Assembly: GCF_035582795.1 (NCBI RefSeq)
Contig: NC_134366.1
Coordinates: forward strand, 110,634,756-110,698,755
Source: Mycteria americana
Taxonomy: Eukaryota > Chordata > Aves > Ciconiiformes > Ciconiidae
Reading direction: 5' to 3'
DNA: 64,000 nucleotides
The position numbers and the translations under genes are program-made. The notes below the pieces were generated by a model that made no database searches, was not told the DNA's origin, and worked only from the letters and a program-made list of their open reading frames with translations. Within the stretch, counting starts at the first letter, position 1. Each line of letters starts with the position of its first letter. Shown in pieces: positions 22,420 to 33,980 of this stretch.

Positions 22420-25250
22420 AATTATGGGCTAATATTGCACAGTAAAATAAGTGAAAACTCGCAGCTCTTTTATTTTGCCAAATGAATGACCTTTTTTCTG
22501 TTACTTAATCCTCTCACTAGGACTAACTTTATCTCAAATTTCAGGAGTGGTTTTGTCTTCGTTCTTCTCTCTTCTTTTATTCTGTTTACAGCTTTTGTGC
22601 TCAGGAAGTCTACCGAGTAGGGGAAGTTGGAAAAAAGCCCCAGAAGTGGCTTTCCGAGGCCTGCGCCTACCACACGGCAAGCTCCTTGGACTGCTCTGCC
22701 AGTAGCTCCAACCCCATCTCGCAATCCCCGTGATTTTCTGAAGGGGACTCACCTGCCTTTTAAGCTCGGGTTCAGTTCAGGGCTAGCCCGAGGCGCAAGA
22801 ACTTCGATACGCAGAGATTCCTACAGCGATTATACAAGCTGAATCCACTGTCCACAAAGATCACAAATATATTTCTTCCAGGACCTCACAGCTAACATTT
22901 CTGGTATTAAAGCGGCATTTATAAATGACAGCAGTGCTCGCAGCACTGTGCACAATCCACACGCGCATACCTTAGCCCATCAACTGTTGGCTCTGGCTCG
23001 TCTCACTTCCATGGAGAAGTGCAGCTGGTAGTCAAGCAGAATGGTATGTAGCTGTGGGCACTTTGGGTTTTGTTTGTTTTGGGGTTTTTTTTGTTTCGTT
23101 TTTGTTATAGGAAATATTTCTCTAAATATAGTTTCCAGCTATCTCTTATCTCCCGTTTCTCCCCAAAGATGGAGCCTGAATTCAGGGGCCAGGAGACACT
23201 GCCTCAGGAGGTGTATATCTGATTCTTAGGAAATGGAGGGTGAAACTGCTTGCCAGAAACATCTCTTCTTCCTCTGGTTTTGTTTTCATTTAGGGTTTTT
23301 TTGTTCACGTTTGGTTGGTTTTTTTGTTGTTGTTGGTTTTGGTTCCCCTCCCCCCTCACTAGTTCAATGCTTCCTAAACACTTACATTTTTACCTGTTTG
23401 GCATTGTTCACAGTATGATCCAACTTTGTTAATGCTTATTCAGAACAGACGACAAAGAGGAAATTAAGCCAGTGGCTCTGGCAGTCAGAAGGCAACCTAC
23501 TGACAGGGGAATACGGCACTCTTAGCGACTGCTTCCATTACAGCGTAGCCCTTGCTTTTTCTAGGAGACAGGCGACTGAAGCTGTTCAAACCAAACAGCA
23601 AAACACATGTTTAGAAGTGAATGGCTGCCCGGGCTATACATCTTCCTAGATCCACCACGCAAGTTCTTCTACTATACTCTGACGGTGGACGCTACCCGTG
23701 GCAAGGGCTCCTGCAGCCCCCGAGCCTGCTCCCTGACGTGCCACGGGCGCCTTGCCAGCATCGTGCACGGCCACCCTGGGGGCTCTGGTCCTTTTCAGGT
23801 GCTGCTCTACCCTGGGTGCCTCCCTCTGCTGCCTCCTTCCCTGCTCCTCGGGGCAGAGGGCAGGGGAAAGCTTGGCAGATGCATGGAGTGATCCAGCTAA
23901 TCTCCCTCCCAGTTTACGATGTGGCACGGGGCCAGGAGCTCCGGCCCGGGAGGGAGGCAAATGCCAGGGAGGAGTTTCCTAAGCCCTGGGAGAGACCTGC
24001 TGTGGCCTTGACTCGCGGTGTACGGCGGAGAGCATTTTAGCATGGGGTTGAGACAGCGCGTGGAGTCCTTAAGCGGGCTGTCTGTACAGGAATGAATGTT
24101 ACCCTCGATTTCTAATGTTACATTTGTAGGGCACTAATAAGTTAACTTTAAAGTGCACATTAAAAAGAAGGAGAAGGAAAAAGAAAAGGCCTAGAAAAAT
24201 ATTAGCTCTCCTGATCAGGCTGCACTCAGAGAGAACTATCGTTAACCTGAGCTTCCAGGTAATTACAGCACACGGCAGGTTAGTGAATCCTTTCCGAGGC
24301 TCCCAAGCACAGGAACACCTACCACTGTGGTTTTTTTTATGCAAAGGTCTGCTCTTTTCATTGTGCATACAATGTGATTGCTGGTTTGACACTGCAGGCT
24401 ACACTGGTTTTATGAAGGATTAAATGCCACCTGAGACATATTTATCCTAAATAAATCACAAATGGTAAACTGCAGCATGTCAGTGTCAACACCCTGTACT
24501 GCAGCAGAAAGGTTAGCCATACAGGACTAAGCACAGCGAAGAATTAGCATCCAAGCTGCAAGACCACAGGGCTACAGTTAACAGGAGAAATGATCAAGAA
24601 GAAATATTTCCACTGAAAAACATCCAGTTTTTTGAACATCTGTGAGAGTCTTGCAGAGGGCCATCATTTTGTAAAGGTCACCTTTTTCCTGATAACAAAC
24701 GGGAGTTGATCCTGTCACTGTTTGCTGAAGACAGTATTTAAGAGTAAGTGAGCAGCCTGTCACTTTTAAGAAAGATGAGCAAGTCAAACTCGGCTAATTA
24801 TGACTCTCGATGTCTAACTTGAAATTTACTTTTTTGGGGGTTTGACAAAGACACAACCTTAATTCCTGGAAAATAATGAAATTTAAAAAATAATCATAAA
24901 AAGAGATGAAAAGACAGCAGGATCTTATAGCCCCAGAATGAAGCACCTTTTCTCAGCAGCTCTATCAGAAAATACATTTTTAAACAGTTGCTTCAGGAAG
25001 GAACTATTGTTTTACCTCACCCCAACTTTCTTACAGTTGATAATTTTAAGATATTAAACATGATAGGAAACCCGGTTATCTCTAGAGTCAGCATGGCTTA
25101 TACCCTAAACACTTACACAATTATATTAAGCATGCATGAGGCACACTTCAGAAATTAGATTCTTTTATCTTTATCTATCTAGCGAGCTAGAGAAAGGAAA
25201 AGAGAAAAGAGAAAATGCACAGACATAACAGATAGCATTCGTTTGCTCCT
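22420..25250. other. Intergenic stretch beyond the ZNF407 3' end
   Basis: No gene recognised. A T/G-rich low-complexity part lies at 23,060-23,110 and 23,280-23,345, and a GC-richer patch at 23.68-24.03 kb. From about 24.1 kb rightwards the base composition becomes AT-rich and stays so. Confidence 0.5.
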
Positions 25251-25267
25251 GCTGAATGCCAGTTCTG

Positions 25268-25273
25268 TTTATT
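25268..25273 (-). terminator. Poly(A) signal (AATAAA) of ZNF407
   Basis: AATAAA on the minus strand lies at 25,273-25,268. A second copy lies at 25,322-25,317, with an ATTAAA at 25,308-25,303. The sequence beyond the likely cleavage site (about 25,235-25,201 on the minus strand) is T- and TGT-rich, ending in a pyrimidine run, as expected for the downstream element. Which hexamer is used cannot be told from sequence. Confidence 0.55.
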
Positions 25274-26170
25274 GCTTAATATTAAAAATCATGATGCTTC
25301 ATTTTAATGCTAACATTTTATTTGAAAGACAAAAAAAAATAATCCCCAAACCTTGCCAGTTTATATTTTACAATTTTTTTAAAGAAACAAAAGCAGTTGT
25401 ATCATGAAACAAATCTTTTCAGCATGAACTTGCATTGAACAATTGCAGTATATCCACAAGTAAATAACTGACATTCTGGACTAAGCAAGAAATACAAGGT
25501 CACCTTTTTTTTTCCTACTTGTTAATGTCAATGTCAGAATTTTCTTTAAAAACCCCCATAACATTTCAGAAGTTGTTCGCAAAGTGAACGGCAAAATAGT
25601 ATTTATATGAAGCGCTATTTATAAGAAAAGCAAAACACTGACAGTGACAATATTTTTTTCAAAAAATGCACATTTCTTATGTAGGACTCTCATCTAAAAT
25701 TAAGTGGAAGTTACAGGCATCAAGTTCTTCTTCCTGAATATGTATAATCAAGAATTTTCTGAAGTGTAGCTTTTTTGAGCTCTTCTTTAGAGAAAGTCCT
25801 ATGTGATACCATGAAAGAGTAAGCTACTATGAAAAATTTGATTTTTAGATGCAAAAAATACTTATTTTGATGACATATTTTTAGCCAGGGATATTTTAAA
25901 GTAAGATTCTAGAAAGCAGAATGTCACCTGTTCTTCTTTAAAATGAAGAAGGGCACCAATTACAGTATGTAAGCTTACCTGTTCACCTTGTTATTGTGGG
26001 TTTTGTATTTTTTGCTTATTTATCTGTTCACAAAACATACATGTAAGTGGAATTATTTTACTCCTGTGATTATGTTCGACAAAAATGACAGAAGGCAGGG
26101 AATTACCCTGAGATAAAACAACATTAAAAAAAACCACCAACAAAGAAAGTAGTGAACAGAACAATACCTA

Positions 26171-26190
26171 CGGGGGGGGCCGGGGGGGGC
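26171..26190. repeat. Doubled G8 homopolymer in the 3' UTR
   Basis: C, eight G, CC, eight G, C on the plus strand; the ZNF407 mRNA would carry two C8 runs. The plus strand could form a G-quadruplex. Such runs are also common sites of sequencing length error. Confidence 0.85.
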
Positions 26191-26459
26191 TTTTCATTCT
26201 CTTTTGTACCTTAATATGCTTGTTTTATAATAATCCCATATAATAATTCTTAGAGCTATTGTAACAAGATTGTACTATCCTTTTCAGTGAACCCCTCCTA
26301 GTAGCTGACCTTCAGCTCCCACAGGGTGCGTATTTGTTACCTGGCTAGGAGGATGTTGTATTGAGAAGGTTTTACAGAAAATGTTCCAGGAATACAGTGC
26401 CTCCATGCATCTGGTAATTTCCAGCTTTGCCCTGCATCAAGCCTAGGAGGTGAAGCTCT

Positions 26460-27811
26460 TCATGCTTCTTGTACTTCGTTATCATCTCTCTGGCCTTGAA
26501 TTATTTGTGAGCCATCCTCTGTATAAATGACCATGCTTGTTAACTGTTCTCCTGCTCTATCAGGGGATACAGCTTCTGCTTTTATAGCAGTACCAGCCTG
26601 CAAAATCTCTTGAGACCCAGCTGTCTCTATCACAGCATGCGAGTACACACCAGGCTCATCCTGCATGTCTGGTGGCAATTCTGTGACGATGTAGTGGGTT
26701 GCACCTTCAGAGAAGTCACCATCGGAACCCTGAACCATGGCTTGAGCTATTTCTTCCGTGACAATAATCTGTGATATTTCCCCATCCGACTCAACTAAAT
26801 CCATGTGCTCGCTTTGGACGCTGAGCGCGTGGCTACCAGCTTCCTGCATAATTATCTGAGAGCCTTCTCTAGCTACCATATGCACAGTCCCTTCCTCATT
26901 TACAATGACCTGAGTGACACCTTCTTTCATCAGCTGGTCGGCTGCAGCCGTATCACATACAGCAAACTGTAATACTCCTTGGACCATTTTCTTGAAGGCA
27001 GCCTGAGCTCTCTCCTGAGATGCAATTATAGCCGATGGGTGCATGACCCGCGTCACTACTTCCATAGGTTCGGTGTCTTCCTGAGTCTCTTGAACTTCAT
27101 GGAACATTTGTATTTCTTGTCCCTCTGCATCACTGGGAACACTGGGTGTCTCTGGGTTTGGTATTTGCAAGAAATCTTTGTGACTAGACCTGCATCTGTC
27201 AAGGAGTCCAGATTTGTTTTCCACTTCACCCAGCTCTGTTACAGCACAAAGCAGGGCATCTAATGCCGAGGAGGAGTCTGGAGGATGGACTGTAGCTTCA
27301 GAAGCATCTAAAACTTCTTGTCGCATTATCTGCTGCAGTACAGTGCTACTGGAGTCAGGAACTGTGTCTATTCGAACGGCCTCCTCCATATCAGTTCCTG
27401 TTCCTTCAACCACTACCACCTGTGTTGCACCATCTGCTAACTGCTCGGTGAGTATCTGCCCTGGAACCATACTACTCACGTGCGAGCCGTTTTGATTTGT
27501 AGCTATGACTTGCCCGTCTTCTGTAATATGGACCACCCTGGCCATCTGACCAGCCATTGCTAGAGTCTGAAGGGTAGCTGCTGCTGTTTCTTCCACAGAG
27601 GCATCAATTGCAAAGTCGCCATCATATCCTTGAATAATAATAACTTGCTGAACTTCTTCAGGTGACTGTGGCTGTCTTCTGCTGCCCCGAAAGACCTTCT
27701 CTTTAACTGGAGAAACCTCTCCCAGTGCTGCTGCAGTAAAAGGACTCGTAGTTTCCACAAAGGTTGCTCCTTGCCCTTTCAGTCGGCACTCATAGGACTT
27801 GGACACAATGC
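26460..27811 (-). CDS. ZNF407: ZNF407 C-terminal (last) coding exon, partial gene
   Basis: Seen: an open frame of 449 full codons plus two bases of a split codon, ending in TGA at 26,462-26,460. It begins directly after a splice acceptor (AG at 27,813-27,812), so the preceding intron is phase 1. The apparent GTG start at 27,806 is an internal valine, not an initiator. There are no C2H2 fingers in this part. The protein is acidic and repeats short hydrophobic-beta/acidic-turn units such as VVHITEDGQVI, VTQVIVNEEGTVHMV, ISQIIVTEE and SMVIYTEDGSQII. A predicted helical stretch around residues 265-290 contains KKMVQGVLQFAVCDTAAADQ. Known: ZNF407 is a very large, vertebrate-conserved C2H2 nuclear protein of about 2,200 residues that regulates transcription; its fingers lie in upstream exons. 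I assign the name from remembered C-terminal sequence. The intron of more than 36 kb fits the very long ZNF407 gene and argues against compact relatives such as ZNF335. Identity about 0.75; coding status nearly certain. Confidence 0.85.
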
Positions 27812-27832
27812 CTACAAGATAAAATATGCTGT
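27812..27832 (-). other. Splice acceptor of the ZNF407 last intron
   Basis: Read on the minus strand, a T-rich stretch (tattttatcttgtag) ends in AG at 27,813-27,812, immediately followed by GC ATT GTG in the open frame. It gives a phase 1 boundary and explains why no ATG begins the frame. Confidence 0.85.
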
Positions 27833-28154
27833 TAACACAGTATCATGGCAAATATCAGATCATTACTTTAACAAATTGTAGCTTAAATGGAAAAAAATTC
27901 CTTGACAATTTTTAGATTTCACTGGCAGAAAACACAGATAAAATGAGCAAGCGAACAAAAACAATTTGCATGTTTTCCAAATAACATATTTACAGGTTGA
28001 AATAATTGCTGCGTTTAACAATTCTGCAGCCTATTAACAATTTAAATGTGTTTTTTAAAATATGGTGTGTAACAAAGCCCAGATAAATACAGTATACAGT
28101 TAAAAGCCATTAACACATCTTTTATAGAAGATCTTATTGGTGATATTTCAGTAC

Positions 28155-28159
28155 TTCAG
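28155..28159. repeat. Left target-site duplication of the LTR (TTCAG)
   Basis: TTCAG directly precedes the TGT terminus of the LTR and matches the five bases after its ACA terminus. Confidence 0.8.
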
Positions 28160-29260
28160 TGTATTGGGGTTGCGTGGCAAGGTTTTGGTAGCAGGGGGGC
28201 TGCTACAGGGGTGGCTTCTGTGAGGAGCTGCTAGAAGCTTCCGCTGTACCCAACAGAGCCAATGCCAGCCGGCTCTAAGACAGACCCGCCACTGGCCAAG
28301 GCCGAGCCCATCAGCGACAGTGGTAGGTGCCTCTGGGATGACATATTTAAGAAGGGGGAAAAAGTTGCTGTGCAACAGCAATTGCAGCCAGAGAGAGGGG
28401 TGAGAATATGTGAGAGGAACAACTCTGCAGACACCGAGGTCAGTGAAGAAGGAGGGGGAGGAGGTGCTCCAGGCACTGGAGCAGAGATTCCGCTGCAGCC
28501 CCTGGTGAAGACCATGGTGAGGCAGGCTGTGCCCCTGCAGCCCATGGAGGTCCACAGTGGAGCAGATATCCACCTGCAGCCCATGGAGGACCCCACACCG
28601 GAGCAGGTGGATGCACCTCAAGGACGCTGTGAGCCCGTGGGAAGCCCGCACTGCAGCAGGCTCCTAGCAGGACCTGTGGACCCGTGGAGAGAGGAGCCCA
28701 GGCTGGAGCAGGTTTGCTGGCAGGACTTGTGACACTGTGGGGGACCCACGCTGGAGCAGTTTGTGAAGAACTGCAGCCCGTGGGAAGGACTCACTTTGGA
28801 GAAGTTCGTGGAGAACTGTCTCCCGTGGGAGGGACCCCACGCTGGAGCAGGGGAAGAGTGTGAGGAGTCCTCCCCCTGAGGAGGAAGGAGCGGCAGAGAC
28901 ACCGTGTGATGAACTGGCCACAACCCCCATTCCCTGTCCCCCTGCATGGCTGAGGGGGAGGAGGTAGAGAATTTGGGAGTAAAGTTAAGCCTGGGAAGAA
29001 GGGAGGGGTGGGAGGAAGGTGTTTTAAGATTTGGTTTTATTTCTCATTACCCTACTCTGATTTGAGTGGTAATAAATTAAACTAATTTCCCCAAGTCAAG
29101 TCTGTTTTGCCCGTGATGGTAACTGGTGACTGATCTCTCCCTGTCCTTACCTCGACCCACGAGCCTTTCATTATATTTTCTCTCCCCTGTCCAGCTGAGG
29201 AGGGGAGTGACAGAGCAGCTTGGTGGGCACCTGGTGTCCAGCCAAGGTCAACCCACCACA
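28160..29260 (+). mobile_element. Solitary endogenous-retrovirus LTR, ERVL-like
   Basis: This 1,101-bp unit starts with TGTATTGG and ends with CCACCACA (TG...CA termini with short imperfect inverted ends). It is flanked by identical 5-bp copies of TTCAG at 28,155-28,159 and 29,261-29,265. A TATA-like box (acatatttaa, 28,341-28,350) and an AATAAA (29,071-29,076) show plus-strand orientation, antisense to ZNF407. The middle part repeats degenerate units of the type GGAGCAG...CTGCAGCCC(A/G)TGG. No gag, pol or env lies beside it, so it is a solo LTR left by recombination. A 5-bp duplication is usual for ERVL-class elements. It resembles an LTR family abundant in bird genomes, recalled from memory. 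Reading frames inside it are not genes. Confidence 0.85.
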
Positions 29261-29265
29261 TTCAG
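29261..29265. repeat. Right target-site duplication of the LTR (TTCAG)
   Basis: TTCAG directly follows the ACA terminus and is identical to the left copy. Its intact state suggests a relatively young insertion. Confidence 0.8.
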
Positions 29266-30308
29266 TAATGAATTTTAGGATCGTATATTACAATAAACAT
29301 ATCTGGGTGTGAAAAACTGTGGCTGATCTTCTTAATACCCTGCTTTTGTTGGCGAGGTAATTGCCATGCTGTCATTTTGATGCCATTGTCTTCCCCTTCA
29401 TTTCCCACCTGGCATCTTCTCCAGCACACCTGACTGACTCAGTCACTAGCCTAGTTACCTGGAGAAAACACTGGGTAGTTTTCTTACCCTAAGCAGGATA
29501 TTCTATAAAATATCATCCAGAGAAACCTCAATTACACTTCTTAATTATTTCTACATGAAATCAATTAACAAATTACAATACCTGTAACCTCCACATTCCG
29601 ACTGCTTGCTCTGCCACTCGATCTGGTTTTGGGTCATTGAAGGTTTCCTCAGTTCTCATCACTAACAATAAAGCTTCAGCAAAGCAAATTGTGCCCACAG
29701 CTGTGCAAAGTCAAGCTCACCATCCTCAAAGCATGGCCTCAGGATTACCTTCGGCATTTTTGGGAAGACATAACTGAGAGCACCCTGTGACCAGCTTTGT
29801 GGATGTCCGTAGCAGAACGGCTCCAGCACTTGCTGTCTCCCCGTGGCAGTGCCATCCTAAAGCACCCCTGCAGCTCCTGCAGGTGCTGGGAAATGAGCTT
29901 TGGGCCAAAACCAGTGCACACAGAGAGAAGGGTGGGTCCCAGGCACTGAGAACGAGGTGAGGGTCTAATGGCAGATGGGCCTTGGGAAGGCTAATTAAGT
30001 CCACGCCGCTGAGACTACCAACACCCATGCTCTAGTTTCAATTCACCTACACAAACTGAAATCACATCTCTGGAATAACAGGTGTAGCATCTTATCACTA
30101 ACACACATAGAGACACCATTGCTTGTTTGGGATAAAGCAAGCAAGAAAAAAAAAATGACTCTTACAGTCAAATTTCAGGCTAGCACTGTACTTTCCAAGC
30201 CACCAAGACACTTCTAGTGAACAACATGCTCCGTTGAACTCCAGAGGCCAAGAAAATTATACTAAAGCTAGTCTAAGGGGGCTCTTTTAGTCAAAGCATA
30301 GAGCTGTC

Positions 30309-30385
30309 AGGCCCTGATCCCACAGAGAACTAAACCCAGCTCTAAAAAGCAGAGACTCATTTGCTTAAAGGTAAGTTCACACTTA
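30309..30385. repeat. Ancient amniote repeat relic (candidate)
   Basis: The order caggccctgatcccac...actcatttgcttaaaggtaagttcac follows the 'ggccctgatcctgcaaa...gcttaactttaag' layout of an old repeat frequent in reptiles and birds. Strongly decayed; recognised from memory. Confidence 0.4.
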
Positions 30386-30513
30386 GGAGCTGTGTTACTC
30401 CGAGACTGAGTACTTGGCATCTTGCAGCCTCTAGCAACTTGATATGCTAAGGTGCGTATCAAGCAAATATTCCAAGATGACACCAATACTTAAAAGACTG
30501 AGCTCTTGCTGGC

Positions 30514-30550
30514 ATCTATCTATCTATCAATCAATCGATTGATCTATTTT
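30514..30550. repeat. (ATCT)n/(ATCA)n microsatellite with a 14-bp palindrome
   Basis: Four ctat units change to caat units and end in the perfect palindrome atcaatcgattgat at 30,530-30,543. Confidence 0.85.
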
Positions 30551-31035
30551 TTTGTCTATTACAAAGCTTCTGGTGGAGAACTGTACTGTGAAGCACAAGA
30601 AGTCATTTTCTTAAGCTGAAAGGCTGCAAATCACCTTCACAAGTCTAAACTGATGTTATACAACTTTCTCCATCTTAGTTTGCAAGGCAGGTTATCTTTG
30701 GAAAAAAAATTAACAATTTAAACCATTAGAGTGTTTCCAAGTGATGCTGCATGATAAGTCTGGCACATGCAATTGAAGTACATTTTGTCAGGCATAAGCG
30801 AGAAGGAAGCTTACTGTGGTACGACCGGTTCTTATCCCCACTTTTCCTGTGCTCTCTGTAGGCACTGACATTCACAAGACCCCCCAAAGAGCAGAAAAAT
30901 AGGAAGGGGAAATCAACATCAAATGACAATTACCTTAGCTTCTCCACATTTTATAATAGAGTAGAAGTAATTAATTCTCTCAGGGATCTTGCTTTGTTGA
31001 CATGATAAAAGAAGAGCCTGGCAGTGATGTGGCAC

Positions 31036-31099
31036 AAAATCAAAATAACTCTACAAATCATGCATTTTCCACTGGATTTCAAAATCAAAATAACTCTAC
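31036..31099. repeat. 19-bp direct repeat
   Basis: The 19-mer aaaatcaaaataactctac is present at 31,036-31,054 and 31,081-31,099, separated by 26 bases. Confidence 0.95.
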
Positions 31100-33948
31100 G
31101 ATCATAATTTTCACACGCGCACAGCAAAATCATGACATTTTTCCCCTAAGATCGTGATAATTTATGTACGGGACACAGCATCACTGCATTGAGGAGAAGC
31201 TCCGGTCTGGGGAAGGGAAAGAAAAAAGAAATTCATCCTATTTTCATCTCCTCAAATAAATGCTGTACCCGTGAATCTATGCAACTCCAGTCTTTACTGT
31301 GCAATTGAATGGGAAGTCTCCTGGGTGAAGAGCTAGCCGGTGAATCCCTCGCAGCACTGATAATTATGCCATTCTGACTGCTTACTTAATCTATTTGAAT
31401 CCAGAGGTGAGTTAAGCCACTTCCTGACCATTAAAGTAAACTACATGGGTAAATACTGCTGTCACTAAGGGGTGTGATGAAGCTTAACTACACCAACATC
31501 TTAACCTCAGCTCAGTGCAACCCCAGCTATTCCATCACAGTTCATAAATGCGATTGCAGGTCCATCTTTTGATTCAGCAATTTAATAACTTCGAGTGCTG
31601 TCAGTACTGCTTTGAAAAATGGCTCCTATAAAATGTAACAGCCTCAATCAGATTGTAAAAGATTCACCCACTGAAGATTCTTCCATTTCAACTATAATGA
31701 ATTAATGTTGAGCTGTGTAGAAGTTCAAGTGTCATTTAAACTAATGTGAATCTACTGTAACTTTAAATTTTAACTGGACTATGACCAAGAATTTACTGGG
31801 AACATCAACTTCAATTTTAGTGATTTTTCATGGTAAATATGAATTGCAGATTTTACTGGTTTTCTTTTGTTTTAACAGTGAAAAGCCAAGTAGGGAAGAT
31901 ATTTAGAAAACAACATATTTTGAGGCTTAGCTGCTATTTCGACTTTGGAACAGTGCATTTCTATAATGGAGCACTGCTATCCAACACAACATTTGTAGGA
32001 ATTTTTATGTATTTAAGGAACATGTCACATTCTTGGACTGTATGTGGCAACAAATCATGTTGTCCTCCTAAATCCAGCCTGCCTCTCGCCCCCTTTTAAA
32101 AACGGGTAAAGAGAAGGGGTAAGTGTTGGCTGACATGGCAAACATAAGCTGCAATACAAGCCCACATTAATATTAGGAAAAGTGGACTTGTTGCTGATTG
32201 CATGTCATTGCAAATTAAAAAGATACACAAATAGGCATTAAAATGACAAAATATAATGATACGAGAGCTCATATTCAGACAATTTGTAAAGAGGTGTTTC
32301 ATATCTAGGGGTGCAATGATCACAGGATTGGTTTCTTTCCAAGAAGTCTGTCATTTCAGCAGAGCCATTATTTATCAGTTGGACTCCTGAGCGACTGTTA
32401 GTTTTTTATTTGAAAATGTCAGGATTTTTTAGACGTTAAATCCATATTCGCAGGTTATTTTAATTCTCAGAGACCACAAACTCCTGAAATAGGGCTAAAA
32501 GAAATGCTTTGATGTTTAATGTGCTTCTGGGAAACTACAAATAGGGCTTAGTACCTTTTTCCCTCTCTTTTACTCAATACCTGACTTTCTTTTGTGTGTC
32601 TGTTTTATTCTTTTGTTACTGTCATCATTTGTTCCCCACAGAATAAATACCTTATTCTTTTGTTAAGCTTACATTTAATTAAAATGTACAGGATTTGTGC
32701 AGTAAACTCGAATGAAACAAATAAAACAAGGGCCCCCTCTCTTGAAGGCATACGTTGTGAATGAAAAATGTCATTACAGACTAAAAAATTTTGCAGTAAA
32801 CAGGGCCTACAGAGAGAAGTTTCCCCCGTAATGACATCCATAAAATACACAAATGGCACTTTTAGTACCATCCTGAATATGGCATTTTCTGTGCTCTACA
32901 CACAATCTAAATGGTTTGATCATAGAGCATAATACTCCATTGGGTTTATAGAACAATCAATGTTCCATAAAATGATGTATTTATCCAATAGTAGGCTCAG
33001 CAGTTACTGGTGTATGACATTGTAGGACACTGGCTTTGTACTGTTCAGCAGCACACATGCTGGCTGTAAAACTTATCTAACACTACTTCAACAACTTCAT
33101 CTCATCTGTGTCAAGTAATTTGTTGAAGCCTCAGCTTGGTTTAAAAAAACTTGTAATAAAAATTCATAGAATTTTCAGGAGAATGAAAGCTGATGACAAT
33201 AGAAAGGTCACATTGTGGCGCCACTCGCGGGGTCGGGGGTCAGCCGCAGTTCTAAAACAGAAAGTAGATTTCATGCATCGTGTAGCAGATAAAGATGGCA
33301 TTAAGGAGACTTGTCTCAGAAAGAAATGCGTAATGCGCTAGGAAAGTCTGGGCTAATATTATATGTAAAGCACCACTTTGCTCTCAGCGAGCAGCCTCTT
33401 TAGAATTCTAACCCTTCCCCAAAAGTTGTAGCAAGCGGTTGTGCATGGTGAGGCTAGGCTGAGGACATCCTTCACAAGGAGCACCTTTAGGACAAAGCAG
33501 TAAGTCATAAATGAAATAATCTGTTACGACGACGGAAATGATCTGCATTTACACAGCAAGCTTAAACCAGCTATTTTTCCTTTTCTGCAAAAGTTCTAGG
33601 AGGCCTGATTTATAGCACCCTATTCAGCACACTTAATTTGTCATACTTTGGTGATTAGGTATGTTATTTATTGACACAAACGAATGTTTGGTATCTACTA
33701 AAATGCAATGAATATTAAATAACGCGAATGCAAAGAAACATCTTTTCCTTCCATTAAATACAACCTTCAAGGAATTTAAAAGATACAGGAAATTCAACTT
33801 ATATCGGGCGTCACTTGAATGAGCAACTGATTTTTTTACTTTAAAAGTTATTGTCTACGTGGCAGTACAATATTTTGAATGGTACGGTAAGTCCACCATT
33901 CAAATGCATAAAGAAATAATTTAGGCCTTGATCAAGCACCAAGTTTCT

Positions 33949-33980
33949 GCTCTTTTTTTTCCTTTTTTTTTTCTTTTTAA
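33949..33980. repeat. T-rich low-complexity tract
   Basis: ctctttttttt ccttttttttt ctttttaa, a decayed poly(T) in intron sequence. Confidence 0.8.

Larger units (their letters stand above)
25250..26459 (-). other. Probable ZNF407 3' UTR
   Basis: The stretch after the TGA is AT-rich and has no continuing open frame. It extends to a pair of AATAAA hexamers near 25.3 kb, giving a UTR of about 1.2 kb. It contains an unusual doubled homopolymer at 26,171-26,190: eight G, CC, eight G on the plus strand, so C runs in the mRNA. The end point is inferred from poly(A) signals only. Confidence 0.6.

Noticed and set aside
26979..27495. Plus-strand frames of 93-94 codons
   Set aside because: Antisense shadows of the ZNF407 terminal exon.
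27804..27806. GTG at 27,806 as a start codon for an independent 448-residue protein
   Set aside because: The frame continues upstream into a consensus splice acceptor; the valine is internal to a spliced protein.
28148..28947. Frames of up to 167 codons on both strands
   Set aside because: They lie inside the solo LTR and arise from its internal GC-rich repeats.
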